A DNA stretch of 64,000 bases from Streptomyces sp. YIM 130001 (GCF_003574445.1 NZ_KZ984558.1:186001-250000); one strand, 5' to 3'; positions 36,225 through 45,508 are shown, numbered from the stretch's first letter. Notes: generated from the sequence alone by a model not told the origin. Numbers and translations are program-made.

Positions 36225-37115
36225 CTACGAAGAGCTCCCGCCGGCCCCGCGCCCCGCCTCCCGCAGCATCCGCGGAGTGGCCCCTTCATGCCGCCGCATG
36301 GTCCGCGTCAGATGCGACTGGTCCGCGAAACCCGCCTCGACGGCGATCTCGGCGATGGAGCGGCTGCTGCCGAGCAGTTCCCTGCGGGCGTGCTCGAGGC
36401 GGCGCTGCATCACATACCGGTGCGGGGACTCTCCCGTGGAGGCACGGAAGACCCGGGTGAAGTGCGATTCGCTGACCCCGGCGACCGTAGCCAGGTCGGC
36501 CAGGGTGACCCGCCGCGACAGGTTCGCGTGGATGAAGTCCACGACTTCGCCGAGCCGGCGCGGTGCCAGACCCCCGTCGCGTACGGCCGCGGGGCCGCCG
36601 TCGCCCGCCACGCGCAGCATCACGGCCGCGGCGGCCTGCACCAGTGACTGTGCGTACAGCGAGTCCGCCGGCCCTGGACCCGCGTACTCCGCGACCAGTC
36701 GCTCGAGCAGCAGTTTCAGAAGCGGATCGGTGAAGTGGTACCGCGGCAGAATCTCCACCGGAGCCCTGGCGCCGCTCTCGGCCGCCAACTTCTCCAGCCA
36801 CACCGGATCGATGCCGAGCAACAGCAGTTCCACGTCGTCCTGCCAGCGCGGCCGCGATGCCCACCCGGCCGGATTGACCAGCACGTCACCGGCGTGGAAT
36901 CGCTCACGCCGTGCGGCACCATCGGCGGACCAGCGGAGATTCGACGATCGCCCGGTGTGCATCAGCAGGACATGGACGGGCGGACCGACCGGGGGAGGAG
37001 TCGAATCCGCGATCCCCGCAGCACGTTCCACCGACCGCTCGGCCACCGCGTGCCCGAGGTCGGCGCCGCTGCCCTGCAGGCAGCGCAGATGTGGCTTGAT
37101 GTGCGATGCGCTCAC
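36225..37115 (-). CDS. AraC family transcriptional regulator
   Basis: A 296-residue regulator with an N-terminal cupin-like sensing domain (about 20-170) and a C-terminal double helix-turn-helix (about 190-290): RRVTLADLATVAGVSESHFTRVFRASTGESPHRYV, then SIAEIAVEAGFADQSHLTRTMRRHEGATPRMLR. I chose GTG at 37115, which starts the compact form VSASHIKPH; the frame opens further upstream without support. It probably controls the SDR and NTF2-like genes downstream, and possibly the divergent DUF1684-ABC operon. Confidence 0.92.
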   Translation of the reverse strand: MSASHIKPHLRCLQGSGADLGHAVAERSVERAAGIADSTPPPVGPPVHVLLMHTGRSSNLRWSADGAARRERFHAGDVLVNPAGWASRPRWQDDVELLLLGIDPVWLEKLAAESGARAPVEILPRYHFTDPLLKLLLERLVAEYAGPGPADSLYAQSLVQAAAAVMLRVAGDGGPAAVRDGGLAPRRLGEVVDFIHANLSRRVTLADLATVAGVSESHFTRVFRASTGESPHRYVMQRRLEHARRELLGSSRSIAEIAVEAGFADQSHLTRTMRRHEGATPRMLREAGRGAGGSSS

Positions 37116-37182
37116 CGTTCCAGTATCGCGCTGCACCGGCGTACCGCAGCGAGTTCGGAAGTTCTGCTCCCGCGGGCGCAAT

Positions 37183-37212
37183 TTGACATTAGCGCGCCTT
37201 ATGGAAGATAAA
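37183..37212 (+). promoter_or_regulatory. Probable sigma-70-type promoter of the DUF1684-ABC operon
   Basis: TTGACA (37183-37188), 18-base spacer and GATAAA (37207-37212) in an AT-rich island unusual for this window, 72 bp before the DUF1684 ATG. Confidence 0.55.
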
Positions 37213-37283
37213 GAGATACCTTTGAGGTTGGCTTCACCCACCGTGACACCCATGGAGACGGCAGCCGGCCCGCGCTTACGTGA

Positions 37284-38021
37284 ATGAGTGAGACCGTGCA
37301 CGACGCCACCGCCCCGAACCAGCCCGTCGACGGCACGCGGGCCTGGGAAGCGTGGCGCGCCGAACGGCACCGCTCACTCACCGCACCCACCGGCAACCTC
37401 GCCCTCGTCGAGACCCGCTGGATCCCCGACGGCCGACGGCCGGATCTGGACGCGGAGCGCGCCGCGCGGCCCGACGGCATCACCGTCACCTCCGTCGAGC
37501 GCACAGACCTGGTGACCGGCGAGCCCGAGTACGGTCTGCGCGTCTGGGACGCGCACTCGTCCGCGATCGAGCACTTCCGGCACACCGAGGTCTTCCCCTA
37601 CGACCCGGACTGGGTGATCGACGCCTCGTACACGCCCGTGACCGGCGCGCGCACCGTGGCATTCGAGCACCTCAGGGACAACGGCGGCACCCGGCAGAAG
37701 GTCGTCCCCGGCGACATCGCCCTCACTCTCGACGGCCGCGACCACACCCTGAGCGCCTTCGACGACGACGGCACCCTGCTCCTCGTCTTCGGCGACCCCA
37801 CCAACGGCACATCGACGTATGGCGCCGGGCGCTTCCTCTTCGTCACCCACGCCGGACCCGGACGCGTGACCCTGGACTTCAACCGCGCCTTCGTACCGCC
37901 CTGCGGCTACTCCGACCAGTACAACTGTCCGATGCCGCCGCGGGAGAACCGCCTGCACCTGCCCGTCGAGGCCGGTGAGAAGCGCCCCGTCTTCCGCGAC
38001 GGCTTCCCCGCGCAGTCCTGA
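37284..38021 (+). CDS. DUF1684 family protein
   Basis: Cytoplasmic protein of 245 residues matching DUF1684: LTAPTGNLALVETRWI near the N-terminus and the conserved C-terminal block NGTSTYGAGRFL, LDFNRAFVPPCGYSDQYNCPMPPRENRL. Family function is unknown; conserved Cys and His/Asn residues hint at a metal or small-molecule site. The ATG at 37284 lacks a clear ribosome site. It lies 95 bp ahead of the peptide-type ABC operon in the same direction, so it may process or sense the imported compound. Confidence 0.85.
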   Translation: MSETVHDATAPNQPVDGTRAWEAWRAERHRSLTAPTGNLALVETRWIPDGRRPDLDAERAARPDGITVTSVERTDLVTGEPEYGLRVWDAHSSAIEHFRHTEVFPYDPDWVIDASYTPVTGARTVAFEHLRDNGGTRQKVVPGDIALTLDGRDHTLSAFDDDGTLLLVFGDPTNGTSTYGAGRFLFVTHAGPGRVTLDFNRAFVPPCGYSDQYNCPMPPRENRLHLPVEAGEKRPVFRDGFPAQS

Positions 38022-38116
38022 CCGCCCCGCACCCCGCCTGCCGCCCCGAGCCGGGCGACCGACCGTACCGCCACGGCCCACCTCCGTCACCGCCGCACGA
38101 AAGCGCGAACCCCGCC

Positions 38117-39631
38117 ATGAGCCTGAACAAGACCATCCGCTATGCCGGCACCACCACCGCGGCCCTCGCCCTGACCCTCACCGCCTGCGGCGGCACCGGC
38201 ACGAGCGGCGGGGGCGGAAGCCACGACAAGAACGCCACCGTGAACATCGGCTCGCTCTACGAGCCGCAGAACCTCGACAACACCGCCGGCGGCGGCCAGG
38301 GCGTCACCGAGGCTCTCAACGGCAATGTCTACGAAGGCCTGTTCAGGCTCACCGACCAGGGCAAGGTCGAAAAGCTTCTCGCCGAGGACCACAAGGTCAG
38401 CGACGACGGCCTCACCTACACCTTCACCCTGCGCGACGGCGTCACCTTCCACAGCGGTAAGGAACTCACCAGCAAGGACGTCAAGTACAGCCTGGAGAAG
38501 GTCATCGCGAAGGACTCCCAGTCCGCACGCAAGACCAACCTCGAGGTCGTCAAGTCCGTAGGGACCCCCGACGCCCGCACCGTCGAGGTCAAGCTGAAGA
38601 AGAAGTCCATCTCCTTCATCTACAACCTGTCCTACGTCTGGATCATCAACTCCGAGGCCAAGAGCCTCAAGACCAGCGAGGACGGCACGGGTCCCTACCG
38701 GCTGAAGAAGTGGACCCGCGGCTCCGCCCTCAGCCTCGACCGCCACTCCGGCTACTGGGGCGACGCCGCCGCCAACAAGCAGGTCGTCTTCCACTACTAC
38801 AAGGACGCCACGGCGCTGAACAACGCACTGCTCACCAACGCGGTCGACGTCGTCACCAGCGAGCAGTCGCCCGACGCGCTCGAGCAGTTCAAGAGCAACC
38901 AGAACTACAAGGTCAACGACGGCAATTCGACGACCAAGCTGCTCCTCGCCTTCAACAACCGCGCCAAGCCGTTCACCGACACCAAGGTCCGCCGGGCGGT
39001 CTCCGCGGCCATCGACGACAAGAAGCTCCTCGACTCCGTCTGGGGCGGATACGGCAAGCCCATCGGCTCCATGGTCCCGCCCACCGACCCCTGGTACGAG
39101 GACCTCACCGACGTCAACGCCCACGACGTCAAGAAGGCCAAGAAGCTGCTCGCGGACGCCGGTTACGCCAAGGGCTTCAGCTTCACCCTCGACACCCCCA
39201 ACTACGACCCTCACCCGACCGCCGCCACCTTCATCAAGTCGCAGCTCGCCAAGGTCGGCGTCACCGTCAAGATCAACACGATCACGCCCGACGAGTGGTA
39301 CACGAAGATCTACAAGAACCACGACTTCACCGCCACCCTCCAGGAGCACGTCAACGACCGCGACGTGGTCTGGTACGGCGACCCCGACTTCTACTGGGGC
39401 TACGACAACAAGCAGGTCACCCAGTGGGTCGACGAGGCCGAAGCGGCCTCCAGCACCTCCGAGCAGACCGCACTCCTCAAGAAGGCCAACCGCAAGACCG
39501 CCGAGGACGCCGCAAGCGACTGGCTGTACCTCTACCCGCAGATCGTCGTCGCCTCCACCAAGCTCTCCGGCTACCCGCTCAACGGCCTCAACTCCCAGTT
39601 CTTCGCCTACGACATCAAGAAGACCGGCTGA
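38117..39631 (+). CDS. Opp/Dpp-type ABC transporter, substrate-binding lipoprotein
   Basis: Family 5 solute-binding lipoprotein of 504 residues. The signal peptide ends in lipobox LTAC followed by a Gly/Ser linker. Segments include VNIGSLYEPQNLDNT, NVYEGLFRLTDQGKV, YTFTLRDGVTFHSGKELTSKDVKYSLEK and LLLAFNNRAKPFTDTKVRRAVSAAID, characteristic of peptide/nickel-type receptors. The ligand is unknown. Its stop overlaps the permease start as TGATG. It is the first gene of a five-gene ABC operon. Confidence 0.94.
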   Translation: MSLNKTIRYAGTTTAALALTLTACGGTGTSGGGGSHDKNATVNIGSLYEPQNLDNTAGGGQGVTEALNGNVYEGLFRLTDQGKVEKLLAEDHKVSDDGLTYTFTLRDGVTFHSGKELTSKDVKYSLEKVIAKDSQSARKTNLEVVKSVGTPDARTVEVKLKKKSISFIYNLSYVWIINSEAKSLKTSEDGTGPYRLKKWTRGSALSLDRHSGYWGDAAANKQVVFHYYKDATALNNALLTNAVDVVTSEQSPDALEQFKSNQNYKVNDGNSTTKLLLAFNNRAKPFTDTKVRRAVSAAIDDKKLLDSVWGGYGKPIGSMVPPTDPWYEDLTDVNAHDVKKAKKLLADAGYAKGFSFTLDTPNYDPHPTAATFIKSQLAKVGVTVKINTITPDEWYTKIYKNHDFTATLQEHVNDRDVVWYGDPDFYWGYDNKQVTQWVDEAEAASSTSEQTALLKKANRKTAEDAASDWLYLYPQIVVASTKLSGYPLNGLNSQFFAYDIKKTG

Positions 39632-40596
39632 TGCTGCGCTACCTGCTGCGCCGCTTCGTCTTCCTGCTCGTCTCGCTCGCCCTCGCGAGCGTGGTGCTGT
39701 TCGTGTTGCTCCGCATGCTGCCCGGTGACCCCGCCAACGCACTGACCTCGGTCGGCGCCACACCCGAGCAGATCGAGGCGGCCCGGCACTCCATCGGCTC
39801 CGACAGGCCCCTGCCCGAACAGTTCGTCCACTGGATCGGACAACTCACCCGCGGCGACCTCGGCACGTCCTTCGTCAGCTCGCTGCCCGTCGGACCCGAA
39901 GTCACCGCCCGTCTCGACGTGACCGTGCCCCTGACCCTCGCGGCCTTCGTCCTGGCCGTCGTCATCGCCGTACCCGCGGGGTTCATCGCCGCCCGCAAGC
40001 GCCACACCTGGTACGGCGCTCTGCTCAGCGGAGTATCCCAACTCGGCATCGCCATCCCGGTGTTCTGGCTCGGCATGATCCTCATCGCCGTCTTCGCCCT
40101 CAACGCCGGCTGGCTGCCCGCCGGCGGCTTCCCGCAGGACGGCTGGGGCGAACCAGCCCAAGCGGTCCGTTCGCTCGTCCTGCCCGTGCTCACCATCGCC
40201 CTCGTCATGAGCGCCTCCCTGATCCGCTACGTCAGATCCGCCACTCTCGACGTTCTGGACAGCGACTACCTGCGTACCGCCCGCGCGCTGGGCTCGTCGT
40301 TCTCACGTGCCATGTGGCGCCACGGACTGCGCAACGCCTCCGTGCCGGTCATCTCCGTGCTCGGCATGGAACTCGCCTCCACCCTGCTCGGCGCGGTCGT
40401 CGTGGAATCCGTGTTCGCCCTTCCCGGACTCGGCTCGCTCCTCGCCACCGGAATCGCCCAACACGACTACCCCGTCATCCAGGGCGTGCTGTTCGTGTCC
40501 ACCCTCGCCGTGCTCCTCATCGGCTTCACCGCCGACCTCGTACAGCGCATCGTCGACCCACGGCTGCGCGGCCGGCTCTCGGGAGGCGCCCGATGA
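39631..40596 (+). CDS. Opp/Dpp-type ABC permease, DppB-like
   Basis: Six-helix permease of 321 residues. N-terminal signature LRYLLRRFVFLLVSLALASVVLF then RMLPGDPANAL; the EAA loop is RTARALGSSFSRAMWRHGLRNASVPVI and the end is ESVFALPGLGSLLATGI. Together these identify the DppB/OppB subunit. Start and stop both overlap neighbours. Confidence 0.95.
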   Translation: MLRYLLRRFVFLLVSLALASVVLFVLLRMLPGDPANALTSVGATPEQIEAARHSIGSDRPLPEQFVHWIGQLTRGDLGTSFVSSLPVGPEVTARLDVTVPLTLAAFVLAVVIAVPAGFIAARKRHTWYGALLSGVSQLGIAIPVFWLGMILIAVFALNAGWLPAGGFPQDGWGEPAQAVRSLVLPVLTIALVMSASLIRYVRSATLDVLDSDYLRTARALGSSFSRAMWRHGLRNASVPVISVLGMELASTLLGAVVVESVFALPGLGSLLATGIAQHDYPVIQGVLFVSTLAVLLIGFTADLVQRIVDPRLRGRLSGGAR

Positions 40597-41468
40597 AACC
40601 CACCGCGGACCTCCTCGCTCCCGCATCTGAGCCGGTCACCGGGCGACCGCGAACTGGCCGCTCCGGCACGCTCGTTGTCGGCGCCGTCCTCACCGCGGCG
40701 ATCGCCCTGTTCGCTCTGGTCTCTGTGCTCTGGCAGCCCTACGCGTCCGACGACACCAGCGGCGGACGCCTCACCGGTCCCAGTGGCGACCACCTCCTCG
40801 GCACCGACAAACTCGGCCGCGATCTCTTCACCCAGCTCATGACCGGCTCCCGTATCGCCTTCGAAGCGGGCCTCGGCTCGGTGCTCATCGCCGCCACCCT
40901 CGGCATCACTCTCGGCGTTCTCGCGGCCTTCGCGCAGGGCTGGCTCGACGACACACTCTCGGCGCTCCTCGACATCCTCATCGCGTTCCCGACGCTGCTC
41001 CTCGCGATGCTCATCGTCGCCGCACATTCCGCCACCCTCGGCTCCGCAGTCCTCGCCATCGGGCTCGCCCAGAGCGCGGTCGTCGGCCGCCTCGTACGGA
41101 TCCTCGTCAAGCGGGTGCTCGCGCAGGACTACATCACCGCCGCTCGCACCTCCGGAACCTCCTGGCCCCGGACCGTCGTCGGCCACGTCCTGCCCAACAT
41201 CTGGCCGACGCTCGTCGTCAACCTCGCCCTGCAGTTCGGCCTCGCCGTCCTCGCCGAAGCCGGGCTGTCCTACCTCGGCCTCGGCGCACCGCCCCCCAAC
41301 GCCTCCTGGGGCGGCATGCTGCAGGAGGCACAGGCCACCTTCACCACCGCACCCGCAGGCGCCCTCGCCCCCGGCGTCCTGCTGGTCCTGCTGGTCATCG
41401 GTGTCAATCTGATCGCCGACGGCCTGCGTGACACCCTCGACCCGGCCACCCGGCAAAGGCGCTCATGA
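40593..41468 (+). CDS. Opp/Dpp-type ABC permease, DppC-like
   Basis: Second permease, 291 residues. The DppC/OppC features are the N-terminal cytoplasmic arm and helix, GDHLLGTDKLGRDLFTQLMTGSRIAFEAG, EAA loop ITAARTSGTSWPRTVVGHVLPNIWPTL and AEAGLSYLGLGAPPPNASWGGML. ATGA overlap with the preceding permease and the following ATPase. Confidence 0.95.
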   Translation: MKPTADLLAPASEPVTGRPRTGRSGTLVVGAVLTAAIALFALVSVLWQPYASDDTSGGRLTGPSGDHLLGTDKLGRDLFTQLMTGSRIAFEAGLGSVLIAATLGITLGVLAAFAQGWLDDTLSALLDILIAFPTLLLAMLIVAAHSATLGSAVLAIGLAQSAVVGRLVRILVKRVLAQDYITAARTSGTSWPRTVVGHVLPNIWPTLVVNLALQFGLAVLAEAGLSYLGLGAPPPNASWGGMLQEAQATFTTAPAGALAPGVLLVLLVIGVNLIADGLRDTLDPATRQRRS

Positions 41469-42265
41469 CACTCCTCGACATCCGCGACCTCACCATCCGC
41501 ACCGAGGCCGGACACACCCTCGTCGACCACCTGTCCCTGACCGTCGCCCCGGGGGAACGCCTCGGCCTCATCGGCGAATCCGGGTCCGGCAAGTCCCTCA
41601 CCACTCTCGCCGTCCTCGGCCTCCTGCCCGACGGCATGTCCGCCACCGGCAGCATCGAGCTCGCCGGCACCCAGGTCATCGATGCCACGGAACGGCAACT
41701 CACCGCCGTACGCGGTCGGGGCGCCGCCATCGTCTTCCAGGAGCCCCTCACCGCACTCGATCCGCTGATGCGCATCGGCAAGCAGATCGCCGAACCACTC
41801 ACCCGTCAACGCGGTTTGCACGGCGCCGAGTTGAAGAAGGCCGTACGTGACGCCCTCGACCAGGTCCGGCTGCCCGACCCCACGCGCATCGCCCGCGCCT
41901 TTCCGTACGAGATCTCCGGCGGACAACGCCAGCGCGCGGCCCTCGCCATGGCACTCGCCTGCGACCCCAAGCTCCTCATCGCCGACGAACCCACCACGGC
42001 CCTCGACGTCACCGTCCAGTCCGACATGCTCGACCTCCTCGACGCCCTCGTACGGGAACGCGACATGGCCGTCCTCTTCGTCAGTCACGACCTGGCCGTC
42101 GTCGCCCGCATCACCGACCGCGTACTCGTCCTCCAGCGGGGCCGCACGGTGGAAGAGGGCGACATCCACACGCTCGTGCGCCACCCCCGCGAGGCGTACA
42201 CCCGGCAGCTCGTGGCCAGCGCCCGCCAACTCGAGTCCGCCCTCGACCTCGGGAGCACGCGATGA
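41465..42265 (+). CDS. Opp/Dpp-type ABC ATPase, DppD-like
   Basis: Nucleotide-binding subunit of 266 residues with Walker A GESGSGKS, Q-loop FQEPLTALDP, signature ISGGQRQR and Walker B LLIADEPTTALDVT. It lacks the long C-terminal oligopeptide-transporter extension of classical OppD/DppD (usually about 330 residues), making it a short version. ATGA overlaps on both sides. Confidence 0.94.
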   Translation: MTLLDIRDLTIRTEAGHTLVDHLSLTVAPGERLGLIGESGSGKSLTTLAVLGLLPDGMSATGSIELAGTQVIDATERQLTAVRGRGAAIVFQEPLTALDPLMRIGKQIAEPLTRQRGLHGAELKKAVRDALDQVRLPDPTRIARAFPYEISGGQRQRAALAMALACDPKLLIADEPTTALDVTVQSDMLDLLDALVRERDMAVLFVSHDLAVVARITDRVLVLQRGRTVEEGDIHTLVRHPREAYTRQLVASARQLESALDLGSTR

Positions 42266-43026
42266 GCCCGGTACTGGAACTCGACTCCGCCGGCTACGCC
42301 TACCGCGGACGTCGCACACCCGTCGTCGAAGACATCTCCCTCACCGTCGAGGCAGGCCGGAGCCTCGCCCTCGTCGGTGAATCCGGCGCAGGCAAAACCA
42401 CCCTGCTCCGCCTGCTCCTCGGCCTCAACCGGCCGACCACCGGCACCGTCCGCTTCGACGGGGCACCCCTCAACCTCCGTGACCGCACCCAGATGCGCGG
42501 CTTCCGGCGCAGTGTGCAGTGCGTCTTCCAGGACCCGTACTCGTCCCTCGACCCCCGGCAGCGCATCGGCACCCTCGTCGCCGAACCTCTGCGCTCACTG
42601 GGACTCGACACCCGCCGCACCGCCGAAGCCAAGGTCGAAGACGTACTGCGGCGGGTAGGCCTGCCCGCCGATGCCGCAGACCGCTACCCTCGTGAGTTCT
42701 CCGGCGGGCAACGCCAGCGCATCGCCATCGCCCGAGCCACCGTGTGCGACCCCCGGGTCCTCCTCGCCGACGAGCCCGTCAGCGCACTCGACGTCACCAC
42801 GCGCGTCAAGGTGGTCGACCTGCTCGCCGAACTCCAGCGGGAACAGGGACTGACACTCGTGATGGTCTCGCACGACCTGTCCGTCGTCGCCTCACTGTGC
42901 GCACGTACCGCGGTGCTCGAAGGCGGCAGGATCGTCGAGCAGGGCGACACCGGTCAGGTGCTCGGTTCTCCCGCACACCCCTACACCCGCCGCCTCGTCG
43001 AGAGCGTGCCGCGGCTCCCTGCCTGA
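42262..43026 (+). CDS. Opp/Dpp-type ABC ATPase, DppF-like
   Basis: Second nucleotide-binding subunit, 254 residues: Walker A GESGAGKTT, CVFQDPYSSLDPRQRI, signature FSGGQRQR, Walker B LLADEPVSALDVTTR and switch histidine VSHD. It forms the ATPase heterodimer with the previous gene. The operon ends at the hairpin 37 bp downstream. Confidence 0.94.
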   Translation: MSPVLELDSAGYAYRGRRTPVVEDISLTVEAGRSLALVGESGAGKTTLLRLLLGLNRPTTGTVRFDGAPLNLRDRTQMRGFRRSVQCVFQDPYSSLDPRQRIGTLVAEPLRSLGLDTRRTAEAKVEDVLRRVGLPADAADRYPREFSGGQRQRIAIARATVCDPRVLLADEPVSALDVTTRVKVVDLLAELQREQGLTLVMVSHDLSVVASLCARTAVLEGGRIVEQGDTGQVLGSPAHPYTRRLVESVPRLPA

Positions 43027-43062
43027 CCCGCCGCCGTCACACCTGGCCGGGGCGGGCGTCCG

Positions 43063-43089
43063 GGCCCGGGACCTGTGCGGTCCCGGGCC
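43063..43089. terminator. Bidirectional terminator
   Basis: Perfect 11-bp arms (43063-43073, 43079-43089) with loop TGTGC between the convergent ABC operon and the H1-like gene. Confidence 0.8.
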
Positions 43090-43105
43090 GATCCGCACTC
43101 CGATG

Positions 43106-43981
43106 TCATGCGGAGGGCGCGGCCGCCTTGTCGGTGGGCGTCCCGGCCGAGGTGTAGAACACCGAGCTGCCCTGCTTGCTGCGCTGCGCACGGCCCTTGG
43201 CCACCAGGCCCTCCAGGGTGGTACGCACCACGGTCACCTTCATCGAGCGGTCCGGGTGTGCCTGAGTCAGCGCGGTGGTCACCTCGGCGGCCGAACGCGG
43301 CTCACTCTGATCGGTCAGGTGAGCGCCGATGAGCTCCACCAGCGTAGGACCCGACTGCGTGGAACCCTGCTTCTTGGCCGCCCGCGCGCGCTTCGGTGCC
43401 CCGACTGCGCCGCCTGCACTGCCGGTTGAGGCAGCGGCCGACTTGTCCGCAGCCGGAGCGGTCCGCGTCGCCTTGGCCTTGACCGCCTTCACGGTCTTGC
43501 CCGCCTTCGGAGCCTTCGGGGTCTTGGCCGGCTTCTCCGCCTTGGCCGCCTTCCCCGCCCCGGCGGTCGACTTCTCGGCCACCGCCTTCCTGGCCGGGGC
43601 CTTCGCCGTGCCCTTGGCGCGCGACGAAGCGGCACCACGGGTGCGGCCCGAGCCGGTCCTTCCCGCACCGCGACGCGGAGCCGGAACCGCCTTCTCGGCA
43701 ACCTCCGCCGGCGCGTCCTGCGCCTCGTCGGACGCGGGCTCCGCGGCGGGCGACCGAGCCCCGGCCGCATTCGAGCCTGCCGCGTCGGCGGACGACCCCA
43801 GGGCGTCCCGCACACTCACCAGCACCGCACGGTCGTGCTCAAGAGTCGCCAACTGCTCCTGAAGCGCGGCGAGTTCACCGCCGATCCGCTCCTGCTCCTT
43901 GACGTTCGCCTCGAGGTCGGCCGTCACCTGGGCGGCGTACTGGGCCTGAACTCCGGTGGATTCCAACTGAACTTCGGACAT
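43106..43981 (-). CDS. Histone H1-like, Lys/Ala/Pro-rich DNA-binding protein with winged-helix end
   Basis: A 291-residue protein in three parts. First, an N-terminal coiled coil (about 15-60, EANVKEQERIGGELAALQEQLATLEHDR). Second, a long basic low-complexity tail (about 95-220) with repeated KAxKAxK/PAK units like eukaryotic H1 or HupS tails. Third, a C-terminal winged-helix-like domain (about 225-285, LVELIGAHLTDQSEPRSAAEVTTAL, VVRTTLEGLVAKGRAQRSKQGSSVFY). It is probably nucleoid-associated. The ATG at 43981 has AAAGG. It is monocistronic. The assignment is structural; no named family is certain. Confidence 0.75.
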   Translation of the reverse strand: MSEVQLESTGVQAQYAAQVTADLEANVKEQERIGGELAALQEQLATLEHDRAVLVSVRDALGSSADAAGSNAAGARSPAAEPASDEAQDAPAEVAEKAVPAPRRGAGRTGSGRTRGAASSRAKGTAKAPARKAVAEKSTAGAGKAAKAEKPAKTPKAPKAGKTVKAVKAKATRTAPAADKSAAASTGSAGGAVGAPKRARAAKKQGSTQSGPTLVELIGAHLTDQSEPRSAAEVTTALTQAHPDRSMKVTVVRTTLEGLVAKGRAQRSKQGSSVFYTSAGTPTDKAAAPSA

Positions 43982-44158
43982 GACACTGGCCTTTCGTCGT
44001 CGCACGCCCCACGGGCGCCGAACTGGGGGAGCGGATGGTGTCCCCGCTCCCAACTCACGCACACACGAAGGGTGTTCGTCATGTGCCTAACCGCCGTCAG
44101 CTCAACTCGTCACGGGGACAAGTGAGGTGAGTGTCCACTCAAGGTTACTGGGATGGCA

Positions 44159-45292
44159 TCACTCAACCACGGCCAGGCCGTGGTCGCTGTTGTTCAGCCG
44201 CAATCCACCCTCCTGAGTCACCGTCACGATGTCCTCGATCCGCACCCCGAACCGCCCCGGCAGGTACACCCCTGGCTCGACCGAGAAACACATCCCCGGC
44301 ACCAGCTGCTGCTCCTCGCCCTCGACCATGTACGGCGGCTCATGTGTCGTCGTGCCGATCCCGTGCCCGGTCCGGTGGATGAAGTACTCACCGAGCCCCG
44401 CAGCCTCGATCACCCTGCGCGCCGCCCGGTCCACCTCCTGGCACGAGACCCCCGGCCGGACCGCGTCGAACCCGGCCTGCTGCGCCTCCCGCACCACCGC
44501 ATGCACCCGCTGCACCTCGGCACTCGGGACGCCGACGTGCACCGTGCGCGTAGTGTCCGACCCGTAACCGTACTTCAGCCCACCGAAGTCAAGAACCACG
44601 GTGTCACCCTGCTCGATCACTCGGTCGTCCGCCTCGTGGTGCGGATCCGCACCGTTCGGACCCGAGCCGACCACCGTGAAGTTCACCTGCTCATGACCGA
44701 ACTCCCGCAGCAGGCGGGCCAGATCCACCGCCACATCCACCTCGCGCCGCCCCGCGAACGCCACCTTCTTGATCTCCTCGTACGCGGCATCGGCCGCAGC
44801 CCCCGCCGCGGTCACGCGTGCCAACTCCGCATCGTCCTTGACGGCCCGCAGCATCGGCAGCGCCGTGGTCACCGCCTCGAAACGGGCTCGCGACAACTCG
44901 CCCTGCAAAGCAAGGAGATGGAGCGCCCACGTGCTGTCGCTGACGGCGAACGTACCCGCAGCACTCACCAGCGGTGACACGATCCCGTACGGGTCCGTCC
45001 CGTCCGTCCAGTCGCGCAACTCAAGGGCCGGCGCACCCGCCGCCTTCGCCGCGTCTGCACGCTCCAGTTTCGGCACCACCAGGACCGGTTGTCCGCCCAC
45101 CGGCAGCACCAGAAGCGTCAGCCGTTCCGTCATGGCCGACGGCCGGTATCCGGTCAGCCACACCAGATCCGGTCCCGGGGCGACCAGCAGACCGGCGAGG
45201 CCCGCTGACGAGGCGGCCAGCGCGGCCCGCTCCATCCGCGCGCGGTAATCGTCGGCAGTGAAGGGAGTGGGAGCGGCAACGGACTGAGTCAC
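44159..45292 (-). CDS. M24 family Xaa-Pro aminopeptidase
   Basis: Cytoplasmic dinuclear metallopeptidase removing N-terminal residues before proline, or a related prolidase. The 377 residues have a creatinase-like N-terminal domain (about 1-150) and pita-bread catalytic domain. All five metal ligands are present: D235 in VVLDFGG, D246 in GYGSDTTRT, H310 in HRTGHGIG, E339 in SVEPGVYLPG and E353 in VRIEDIV. The GTG at 45292 has GGAGG. It is divergent from the Ppx/GppA gene. Confidence 0.94.
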   Translation of the reverse strand: MTQSVAAPTPFTADDYRARMERAALAASSAGLAGLLVAPGPDLVWLTGYRPSAMTERLTLLVLPVGGQPVLVVPKLERADAAKAAGAPALELRDWTDGTDPYGIVSPLVSAAGTFAVSDSTWALHLLALQGELSRARFEAVTTALPMLRAVKDDAELARVTAAGAAADAAYEEIKKVAFAGRREVDVAVDLARLLREFGHEQVNFTVVGSGPNGADPHHEADDRVIEQGDTVVLDFGGLKYGYGSDTTRTVHVGVPSAEVQRVHAVVREAQQAGFDAVRPGVSCQEVDRAARRVIEAAGLGEYFIHRTGHGIGTTTHEPPYMVEGEEQQLVPGMCFSVEPGVYLPGRFGVRIEDIVTVTQEGGLRLNNSDHGLAVVE

Positions 45293-45374
45293 AGAGACCT
45301 CCAGAGGGGTCGAGCGGCGAGAGGCCCCCTGTCGAGGGCCACCGGTTCCATAGTGCCGGTCAGCCGATCCAGGC

Positions 45375-45429
45375 GCTCCTCAGGCACGCTCCTCAGGCAC
45401 GCGGCGCAGGCGCGAGGCGCAGGCGCGAG
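45375..45429. repeat. Two adjacent 13-bp tandem duplications
   Basis: GCTCCTCAGGCAC occurs twice in tandem (45375-45387, 45388-45400). After 3 bases, GCGCAGGCGCGAG also occurs twice in tandem (45404-45416, 45417-45429). All copies are exact. They lie in the divergent M24 / Ppx control region. Confidence 0.95.
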
Positions 45430-45508
45430 GACGGGCGCCCGCCTGGGTGCGGCACCCGCGAACCCCCACCGCGTGCGTACACCCCGTGCCCCTGGGTACC
45501 CAACGGCC

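Noticed and set aside
45375-45429. Tandem 13-bp repeats considered as a CRISPR array
   Set aside because: Units are directly adjacent without spacers and only two copies each.
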